Part shown: one piece after another, positions 1-4,934 of the stretch
Layout: each line of letters starts with the position of its first letter
How positions within the stretch are numbered: the stretch's first letter is position 1
Translations under genes and position numbers: made by a program
Origin: Rubrobacter sp.
GTDB lineage: Bacteria; Actinomycetota; Rubrobacteria; Rubrobacterales; Rubrobacteraceae
Direction of reading: 5' to 3'
Assembly (NCBI GenBank): GCA_016781885.1
Contig: JADDPM010000122.1
Coordinates: 1 to 6,117, forward strand
DNA: 6,117 nucleotides
The notes under the pieces: model-generated
Seen by the model: the letters and a program-made list of their open reading frames with translations, nothing else
What the model was told of the DNA's origin: nothing
Databases searched by the model: none

Positions 1-2
1 CA

Positions 3-301
3 AGGAAGGATCAAAGAACTGTGGGCCTGACATCCTCGCACCACTCATCTAGTGCGTATCCGTACCGCCGGAGCCTTGCACAAGGATACTCCCCAAGCAG
101 CCAAATTTTCTTGCAGCCAGCGATTCTGTACAAAACCTCGGCTCTCGATACCTGGCTCGTAGAGAGCCTGCATGAGAAACTTATTCCCTGGTAGAGGAAA
201 GAGATGCTTGCCAAGCGGCCAGGGAGCGGCGGGATAAGAAGAAAGAGCAGCAAGAAGAGGAATCCTCGCAGAACGCCGCTGAAACTTTAGACAGGAGGTA
301 A
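3..301 (+). pseudogene. Possible frameshifted 3' end of an unidentified gene
   Basis: Two plus-strand frames join into one plausible protein tail. The first is open from the window edge to about 188 and contains ALDTWLVESLHEKLIP. The second runs to a TAA at 299-301 and contains LVEERDACQAARERRDKKKE, a highly charged, probably helical C-terminus. Restoring one C in the CCC run at 186-188 joins them without a stop. The TAA lies directly against the AGGAGG of the next gene, as in an operon. I recognise no family. The upstream codons are mixed and not strongly GC-biased, so this could also be chance open sequence. The opposite strand is open too. Confidence 0.28.
293..298 (+). promoter_or_regulatory. 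Ribosome binding site of the membrane protein gene
   Basis: A perfect AGGAGG lies 6 nt before the ATG at 305. It fixes the start of the downstream gene and abuts the stop codon of the possible upstream reading frame. Confidence 0.85.
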
Positions 302-304
302 CCT

Positions 305-901
305 ATGCCCTCTTCGAGCCTGATCCGCTTGGCCGGGTTGGCAGCCGTGCTCTCTGGCGTGTCGTCCCTGATAGGAGACCTCCTGAGTCTTGTAGTAGAC
401 CTTGAAAGCGCCGAGTCGGCAGCGACTGTCCCCTACGTCTTCGTCTTCTTGTTGTACCTGCTCGGCGCGGTGCTGCTCTTGCTCGGCCTGGTCGGTCTCT
501 ACGCCAGCCAGTCGGAAGCGGCGGGCGTTCTCGGGTTCGTAGGCTTCCTGGTGGCCTTCTTGGGCACGGCATTGGTTTCGGGCGCCCTCTGGTTCGAGCT
601 CTTCATCACGCCTTCGCTGGCGGCCGAGGCTCCCGAACTGGCCGAAGCAGAACTGGGACTCGCGGGGTTCATACTCTCGTTTCTTTTGGTGATCATTGGT
701 TGGCTTCTGTTCGGTGTGGCCACGCTGCGCGCTCGCGTCTACCCGAGGCCGGCAGCTGTGCTTCTCATAGCCGGGGCTGTGCTCTCCTTCGCCCCTATAC
801 CACTGGCCGGCATTGTCCTCTCCGTCGCGGTGGCATGGCTGGGCTTTGTGCTCTTCACGGGAAGGGGTATGTCAAGTGAGCAGCCTTCGCGAGTGAGCTA
901 G
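305..901 (+). CDS. Six-helix integral membrane protein, family not recognised
   Basis: The product is 198 residues and almost entirely hydrophobic. Likely membrane segments are at about residues 6-28, 43-66, 72-100, 117-140, 148-165 and 168-186. Short acidic loops follow helix 1 (DLESAESAA) and helix 3 (AAEAPELAEAE), and the C-terminus is short and polar. There is no signal-peptide cleavage site, no conserved catalytic motif and no transporter signature that I recognise, so no function is assigned. The ATG start is supported by a perfect AGGAGG 6 nt upstream. It may be the second gene of an operon, because an open frame ends within that ribosome binding site. The next gene downstream is a broken ester cyclase with its own possible promoter. 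I am confident that this is a real membrane protein but not of its role. Confidence 0.85.
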   Translation: MPSSSLIRLAGLAAVLSGVSSLIGDLLSLVVDLESAESAATVPYVFVFLLYLLGAVLLLLGLVGLYASQSEAAGVLGFVGFLVAFLGTALVSGALWFELFITPSLAAEAPELAEAELGLAGFILSFLLVIIGWLLFGVATLRARVYPRPAAVLLIAGAVLSFAPIPLAGIVLSVAVAWLGFVLFTGRGMSSEQPSRVS

Positions 902-930
902 GATAACGGCGCCGCTTAATCTCGGCCAAA

Positions 931-963
931 GAATTTTCGTGCGACGCGAATTTCGTGCGACGT
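931..963 (+). repeat. Two-copy tandem repeat with a central palindrome, operator-like
   Basis: GAATTTTCGTGCGACGC (931-947) is followed immediately by GAATTTCGTGCGACGT (948-963), giving a repeat with a 16-17 bp period. The shared core TTTCGTGCGACG is at 935-946 and 951-962. The junction also forms an imperfect palindrome at 945-957 (CGCGAATTTCGTG, arms around a central T). The repeat ends 18 bp before a TATATT box, so it occupies the -35 region and just upstream of it. This suggests a regulator binding site, but no regulator is identified. Confidence 0.6.
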
Positions 964-981
964 TTGCAAGGCCCAACACTG

Positions 982-987
982 TATATT
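982..987 (+). promoter_or_regulatory. Candidate -10 box for the ester cyclase gene
   Basis: TATATT matches five of six consensus positions and lies about 35 nt before the ATG at 1022. No convincing -35 hexamer is at the right distance; that place is taken by the end of the tandem repeat. An activator-dependent promoter is one reading. Confidence 0.4.
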
Positions 988-1021
988 CCGGGGAGCAAGA
1001 GCCCGGAAGAAAGAAGCCTGA

Positions 1022-1431
1022 ATGCCAGCCGAGGAGGACATGGATGCGGTCAAGACCTTTGTCGAGGAGGTCATAAATTCGGGTAATCCGGAGAAGGTGG
1101 ACGAGCTCGTCGCCCCCGATCACGTAAACAACCACCCGACGGCCTCGGACCACGCGCCCGACGCCGAAGGGATCAAGGAGCTCATCAGCATGTGCCGCGC
1201 CGGTTTCCCGACCGGCGCTTTGAGACCAGGCAGGTGTTGCTGTTGACAGCAGGGTTGCCCACCACTGGGTTATGAGGGGAACGCACGAAGGGGAGTTCAT
1301 GGGGATAGAGCCCACCGGCAAAGGTCGAGGCGGTGGGAGTGGAGATCAACCACGTCGAGAACGGCAAGATCAAAGAATCCTGGACCATCTCGGATACCAT
1401 GACGGTGATGCAACAGCTAGGAGCTTTGTAA
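1022..1431 (+). pseudogene. SnoaL-like ester cyclase, broken by three frameshifts
   Basis: Members of this NTF2-fold family are small enzymes or ligand binders related to polyketide cyclases. The N-terminal part is typical (FVEEVINSGN, then DELVAPDHV) up to GF at 1207. Reading then has to move frame near 1210 (one base lost) to give FPDRRFETRQVLL. It moves again near 1243 (one base lost) to give DSRVAHHWVMRGTHEGEF and then MGIEPTGK. A third move near 1320 (one extra A in AAA) gives VEAVGVEINHVENGKIKESW and a final MQQLGAL before TAA at 1429-1431. Repaired, the product would be about 136 residues, a normal length for the family. As written, translation from 1022 stops at 1244-1246 after 74 residues, so the product should be non-functional. 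The family call is strong because the GTHEGEFMGIEPTGK block is characteristic. Sequencing error remains possible. Confidence 0.85.
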
Positions 1432-1661
1432 TTGCCAGTAGCCAACTGCTCTACGATAACGAACGCCGACGGCGCGCAACGTAACCGGTACTATCGGATC
1501 TCCTGGTACTGCCTGGTCTCGTTCGCAGAGGCGGCCTGGCGACGATCCGAGAGCCCTACAAAGCTCTAAAGCCCCGCTTCGAATGTTGTTCGCTCGCACA
1601 CGGGCTGCGTCGTGAACGCTCGCAGATAGGTTGCTGCTCGAAGCTGAGGGCTGATAACTAA
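1432..1661. other. Spacer with no supported gene
   Basis: This stretch follows the broken ester cyclase. A 45-codon frame without ATG, in phase with the end of the cyclase, runs from 1432 to a TAA at 1567-1569 and includes RYYRISWYCLVSFAEAAWRR. It has no ribosome binding site and I recognise no family. It may be a gene remnant or chance. Confidence 0.3.
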
Positions 1662-1663
1662 AT

Positions 1664-1697
1664 GAGGAGACGGACCCCTCGAATGGCCCGCCTCCTC
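1664..1697 (-). terminator. Candidate terminator of the LPXTG protein gene
   Basis: On the minus strand GAGGAGGCGG and CCGTCTCCTC form a 10-bp stem with one G-U pair around a 14-nt loop, followed by ATTTAGTT. On the plus strand the same position would be an A-C mismatch, so the hairpin favours minus-strand transcription. It lies 29 bp beyond the stop codon of the 1727-2191 gene. The loop is long and the T-run is short, so efficiency is uncertain. Confidence 0.45.
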
Positions 1698-1726
1698 GTT
1701 GTAACTAGAACTTGTTCTGACCGCGC

Positions 1727-2191
1727 TTACCGGGCGACCCTGCGGAGCAAGATCCCCCCGCCCACGAGCAGGACGCCGACGCCCAGCGCGAACAACGCGT
1801 CCCCGCCGCCAGTCTTCGGCAACTCGGCCTTGGCCTCTGCTTTCGCCACTGTCTTACCGGCCTTGGCCTCCGCATTACCAGTTTTCGCCTTCGCCTCCGC
1901 CTTGCCGGCCTTGGCCTCGGCGGAGACCGGGGGCGCGGGCGGTTGGGCCCCAGCCTGGGCCACGGCAGCATCCAGGATCAATTGCTTACAGTTAACCGAA
2001 ACCGTGCCGTTTGGCTGGACCACGCTGCCGGAGACCTCGACGCCGTTGACTATCCCGCTGTACTCGGTGACCGCTTGCCCGTTCCGCGTAACGGTCGCAC
2101 ATTGCGCAAGGCTCACAGTCTGCGCTACGGCAGGTACGGCGACCACCAGAGACAGCGCGGCCACTAACGCTAACAACATCCGCCTCCTCAA
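1727..2191 (-). CDS. Secreted LPXTG cell-wall anchored protein with Ala/Glu/Lys-rich stalk
   Basis: The product is 154 residues and has the full plan of a sortase substrate. A signal peptide (MRRRM followed by a hydrophobic core, probable cleavage after AVA at residue 23) leads to a small extracellular domain, about residues 24-80, with two cysteines (31 and 68) that could form a disulfide. A Pro-rich hinge (PPAPP, 84-88) precedes a repeat stalk of AEAKAGK-type units (91-123). LPKTG follows at 124-128, then a hydrophobic segment (132-149) and an Arg tail (RRVAR). By family knowledge, a sortase would cleave between T127 and G128 and link the protein to the wall. The small domain is not recognised. 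The likely start is TTG at 2191, because AGGAGG lies 9 nt upstream. The internal ATG at 2179 (residue 5) also has a GGAGG-type site, but only 3 nt away. No sortase gene is in the window. Confidence 0.88.
   Translation of the reverse strand: MRRRMLLALVAALSLVVAVPAVAQTVSLAQCATVTRNGQAVTEYSGIVNGVEVSGSVVQPNGTVSVNCKQLILDAAVAQAGAQPPAPPVSAEAKAGKAEAKAKTGNAEAKAGKTVAKAEAKAELPKTGGGDALFALGVGVLLVGGGILLRRVAR
1823..1921 (-). repeat. Coding repeat of the wall-anchored protein stalk
   Basis: Residues 91-123 are built from imperfect AEAKAGK units (AEAKAGK, AEAKAKTGN, AEAKAGKTV, AKAEAKAE). At DNA level the plus strand shows the repeated element GGCCTTGGCCTC with variants. Copy number could vary between strains through slippage, and would change how far the domain stands from the wall. 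Confidence 0.75.
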
Positions 2192-2200
2192 GTTGTGCCC

Positions 2201-2206
2201 CCTCCT
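2201..2206 (-). promoter_or_regulatory. Ribosome binding site deciding the TTG start
   Basis: The minus-strand AGGAGG is 9 nt before TTG at 2191. A second AGGAGG at 2183-2188 is only 3 nt before the in-frame ATG at 2179, which is too close for good initiation. This favours TTG. Confidence 0.65.
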
Positions 2207-2242
2207 AAGAAAAGCTTACTACTACAATCGTAACCATCGTAT

Positions 2243-2271
2243 ATTCTGGCACCAGCATCTCCGCCGGTCAA
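2243..2271 (-). promoter_or_regulatory. Candidate promoter of the LPXTG protein gene
   Basis: On the minus strand TTGACC (2271-2266) and CAGAAT (2248-2243) are separated by 17 bp. The -35 matches five of six positions and the -10 four of six, including the important second A and final T. A start point near 2236 would give a leader of about 45 nt including the AGGAGG. An alternative -10 (TATACG, 2243-2238) is 22 bp from the same -35, which is too far. Confidence 0.45.
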
Positions 2272-2320
2272 CACAAAAAAGCAAACATTTTCTACTTTTC
2301 TTCAATTTTTTTAATAATTC
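2271..2320 (-). promoter_or_regulatory. A/T-rich tract, UP-element-like
   Basis: Only 10 of these 50 bases are G or C, against the GC-rich surroundings. Runs of A or T lie at 2275-2280, 2288-2291, 2296-2299 and 2306-2312, with centres about 8-12 bp apart. On the minus strand the tract sits directly upstream of the candidate -35 box, where RNA polymerase alpha subunits or bent DNA would act. That role is inferred from position and composition. Confidence 0.4.
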
Positions 2321-2360
2321 GGAAGAGTGGGGCAGAGTTTTCAGAATACGGGTCCAACCT

Positions 2361-2420
2361 GGGGAGGAATGGGTAAGAGGGTTGGTGAGGCTACGGGGCG
2401 TTTGGGGAGGCTGAGAGGGG
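2361..2420 (+). other. G-skewed tract upstream of the YyaL-family gene
   Basis: The plus strand has 35 G and 4 C in 60 bases, with six runs of three or four G. Together with the A/T tract, this accounts for most of the 324-bp spacer 2192-2515. I find no clear plus-strand promoter there for the gene starting at 2516. Three neighbouring G-runs have short gaps, but the fourth is 13 nt away, so a standard quadruplex is not assured. Confidence 0.35.
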
Positions 2421-2506
2421 CGCCGTGTGGTACGTTCTGCGTGTATCCGCGGGGTTCCCGGCGGGGCTAGATCAAGACATAGAGGCGGCATCCTTTGGGA
2501 TGGAAG

Positions 2507-2510
2507 GGAG
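2507..2510 (+). promoter_or_regulatory. Ribosome binding site of the YyaL-family gene
   Basis: GGAG, within the purine-rich GGGAGAGG (2506-2513), lies 5 nt before the ATG at 2516. It supports that ATG over the in-frame TTG at 2495, which would add seven residues that the family does not need. Confidence 0.6.
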
Positions 2511-2515
2511 AGGCG

Positions 2516-4573
2516 ATGGAGAACCGGTTGGGGCAGGAGACGAGCCCGTATCTCTTGCAGCACAAGGACAATCCCGTGGACTGGTATCCGTGGGGGGAGG
2601 AGGCCTTCGAGAAGGCCAGGGACGAGGATAAGCCTGTCCTGCTCAGCGTTGGGTACTCAGCGTGCCACTGGTGTCACGTCATGGAGCGCGAGTCCTTCGA
2701 GGACGAGGAGACCGCGCGGCTGATGAACGAGCACTTCGTCAACATCAAGGTGGACCGCGAGGAGCGGCCGGACGTGGACTCTATTTATATGTCCGCCGTG
2801 CAGGCGATGACGCGCCACGGCGGCTGGCCGATGACGGTCTTTATGACACCCGACGGCGCGCCGTTCTATGGCGGCACCTATTTCCCGCCGGTCCCGAGCC
2901 GGGGCATGCCCTCCTTCAAGCAGCTCCTCGCCAGCCTCGCCGACGCTTATGAGAACCGCCGCGACGAGGTGCTCGCGAGCGCCGGCAACGTCCGCGAGTA
3001 TCTGCAGACGGCGACCAGCGCCTCCGTCCCGCCGGCCAGGCTGACGGAGGAGCTTCTGAACGACGCGGCGAGCGCCCTCGTCGGCGAGGTGGACAACCGC
3101 TTCGGCGGCTTCGGCGGTGCGCCGAAGTTCCCGCAGGCGATGAACCTGGAGGTTCTCCTGCGGCGCCACAAGAGGACCGGAGATCGGGGCGCCCTCTCCG
3201 GCCTGGAGCTTACTTGCCGGCAGATGGCTAACGGCGGCATCTACGACCAGCTCGGGGGCGGCTTCGCCCGCTACTCGGTGGATGCGTACTGGCTCGTCCC
3301 GCACTTCGAGAAGATGCTCTACGACAACGCCCAGCTCGCCCGGCTGTACCTGGAGGCGTACCAGGCTACCGGGGATGCATTCTACCGGCGCATCGCCGAG
3401 GAGACGCTGGATTACGTCGTCCGCGACATGATCGCCCCGGAGGGTGGTTTCTACTCCGCCGAGGACGCGGACTCGGAGGGTGAAGAGGGCAAGTTCTACG
3501 TGTGGACGCCCGCGGAGATCGAGGCTGTTCTGGAGCCCGACGAGGCGAGGCTCGCGATGCGTTACTGGGACGTCACCGAACAGGGTAACTTCGAGGGCAA
3601 GAACATCCTGCACGTCCCCCATCCCCCCGAGGCCGTCGCCGGGGAGTTTGGCATCTCGCCCGAGGAGTTGTGGGAGAAGATCCGGGAGATCCGGTCCAAG
3701 CTCTATGCAAAGCGCGAGGAGCGGGTGCGTCCCGGGCGCGACGAGAAGGTGCTCGCCGCATGGAATGGTTTGATGCTCCGCGCCTTCGCCCTCGCCGCCC
3801 GCGTCACTGGCCGCGAGGACTACCGTCGTATAGCCATAGAGAGCGCCTCCTTCTTGCTGGAGAAGCTGGTCGTGGATGGACGGCTCCGTCGCTCCTACAA
3901 GGACGGCCGGGCCCGCTTCAACGGCTATCTGGAGGACTACGCCTGCGTAGCCGACGGGCTCGTCGAGCTCTACGAGGCGACCTTCGAGACGCGCTGGTTG
4001 CGGGAGGCAGCCTCCCTGGCCGACGCCATACTGGAGCTCTTCTGGGACGAAGAGGAGGGGGTGTTCTACGATACCGCCGCCGACCACGAGAAGCTCGTCA
4101 CCCGTCCGCGCGACGTCTACGACAGCGCAGCGCCCTCCGGCAACTCGGTCGCGGTCGACGTGCTGCTGAGGCTCTCGGTCCTCCTGGACCGGGAAGATTA
4201 CCGCAGCCGGGCCGAGACTGTTCTGAACGGCTTGAGCGGCGCGGTCGCCCGCGTACCCGGCGGCTTCGGCCGGCTCCTCTCGGCGCTCGACTTCTATCTC
4301 GCGACGCCCTACGAGGTAGCCCTGATCCAGCCCGCAGGCATGCCCGGCACGGACAACGCCCTCCTGCGTGCCGTCTACTCCGCCTACCTCCCCAACAAGG
4401 TAGTCGCCGGTCGCGCCGAGGACGATGAGGAGGCCGCGCGGCTTATACCACTCCTCGCCGACCGGCCAACACGCGGCGGCGAGCCCACCGCCTACGTCTG
4501 CGTGAACTACGCCTGCCAGTACCCGACCACCGACCCGGAGGAGCTCAAGGATCAGCTCGGGATCGCGCGGTAG
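2516..4573 (+). CDS. yyaL: YyaL/SPATA20-family thioredoxin-fold and alpha/alpha-barrel protein
   Basis: The product is 685 residues, close to the usual length of this family (DUF255; Bacillus YyaL, animal SPATA20). The N-terminal domain, about residues 1-165, opens with the family signature NRLGQETSPYLLQHKDNPVD. It carries the CHWC redox-type motif at 50-53 and the GGWP loop at 102-105, whose proline matches the cis-proline of thioredoxin folds, followed by FYGGTYFPP. The rest resembles six-hairpin sugar epimerase or glycosidase barrels. It has the conserved blocks HFEKMLYDN (263-271), AEDADSEGEEGKFYVW (315-330) and DEKVLAAWNGL (409-419). A C-terminal pair C662-N-Y-A-C667 is also typical. No signal peptide is present, so it is probably cytoplasmic. 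The substrate and reaction are not established for the family. The start is ATG with a good ribosome binding site. The gene stands alone between divergent and convergent neighbours. It shows no damage. Confidence 0.95.
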   Translation: MENRLGQETSPYLLQHKDNPVDWYPWGEEAFEKARDEDKPVLLSVGYSACHWCHVMERESFEDEETARLMNEHFVNIKVDREERPDVDSIYMSAVQAMTRHGGWPMTVFMTPDGAPFYGGTYFPPVPSRGMPSFKQLLASLADAYENRRDEVLASAGNVREYLQTATSASVPPARLTEELLNDAASALVGEVDNRFGGFGGAPKFPQAMNLEVLLRRHKRTGDRGALSGLELTCRQMANGGIYDQLGGGFARYSVDAYWLVPHFEKMLYDNAQLARLYLEAYQATGDAFYRRIAEETLDYVVRDMIAPEGGFYSAEDADSEGEEGKFYVWTPAEIEAVLEPDEARLAMRYWDVTEQGNFEGKNILHVPHPPEAVAGEFGISPEELWEKIREIRSKLYAKREERVRPGRDEKVLAAWNGLMLRAFALAARVTGREDYRRIAIESASFLLEKLVVDGRLRRSYKDGRARFNGYLEDYACVADGLVELYEATFETRWLREAASLADAILELFWDEEEGVFYDTAADHEKLVTRPRDVYDSAAPSGNSVAVDVLLRLSVLLDREDYRSRAETVLNGLSGAVARVPGGFGRLLSALDFYLATPYEVALIQPAGMPGTDNALLRAVYSAYLPNKVVAGRAEDDEEAARLIPLLADRPTRGGEPTAYVCVNYACQYPTTDPEELKDQLGIAR

Positions 4574-4934
4574 AGGCCGAAGTCCGGGCTCTGCTCAGGC
4601 TCTGGAGCCGCTCCGGTAGAGCGCCTCTCGGAGAGCCGGGCGCGCGGGCGGCCGTGGCGGGGCAGGGCGTCCGGGTTGATAGTCACGACAAAACCCTCCG
4701 CGAGCGTGCGGCGCGCGAGCATTCGAGGCGCCGTCTCTGAAGACTGGCTGCGTGAGATCGAGGTGGGGGAGACGGTTGACCAGGGCCACGGGGGCGAGGG
4801 CCGGGAGGCGTCTCTTCGCCCTCATCCTCTTTAGCTGGCGCTCGTAGCCGGAGAGGAGGGCGAGGGAATCCCGAGCACGGTAGCTTTCTTCGCCACGGCC
4901 GAAGGCTCCTCCTCCTTCACGGTTCCCCAGGCTT
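4574..4934. other. Convergent spacer with no supported gene
   Basis: This 361-bp stretch separates two convergent genes. Several frames are open because of high GC. One is a minus-strand frame from 4975 to 4595 (126 codons, overlapping the end of the nfeD gene). Another is a minus-strand frame containing LAEGFVVTINPDALPRHGRP. A third, on the plus strand, follows on from the YyaL stop and contains EDWLREIEVGETVDQ. None has a convincing start with a ribosome binding site or a family I recognise. A frameshifted relic is possible. Confidence 0.4.
4621..4643 (+). terminator. Weak hairpin beyond the YyaL-family gene
   Basis: GCGC-CTCT-CGG-AGAG-CCGG-GCGC can fold as two stacked 4-bp stems with a CGG loop and a 4-nt bulge, 48 bp after the stop codon. 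There is no T-run, so it is at best a non-classical terminator, or chance in GC-rich DNA. Confidence 0.22.

Noticed and set aside
11..253. Minus-strand 80-codon frame with a vaguely excisionase-like end (RRYGYALDEW)
   Set aside because: There is no ribosome binding site, the helix-turn-helix pattern is too weak to align with confidence, and the plus strand offers a reading that links better to the next gene.
1272..1484. Separate small gene starting MRGTHEGEF
   Set aside because: Its first 17 residues are the middle of the ester cyclase. It becomes low-complexity after the third frameshift, so it is a fragment of the pseudogene.
1662..2414. Plus-strand 250-codon frame opposite the LPXTG gene
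   Set aside because: It mirrors the wall-protein repeats as Ala/Ser/Pro-rich sequence, has no domain, and runs on into the A/T- and G-rich spacer. The minus-strand gene has a complete domain plan.
2657..4087. Minus-strand 476-codon frame inside the YyaL-family gene
   Set aside because: It is a GC-driven antisense shadow of a clearly conserved protein, without a ribosome binding site or recognisable domain.
4599..4612. GGCTC-TG-GAGCC palindrome just after the YyaL-family gene
   Set aside because: A 2-nt loop cannot close a hairpin well, and no T-run follows.
4901..4918. GAAGG/CCTTC hairpin as nfeD terminator
   Set aside because: The stem is only 5 bp with an 8-nt purine-rich loop on the transcribed strand and no T-run.
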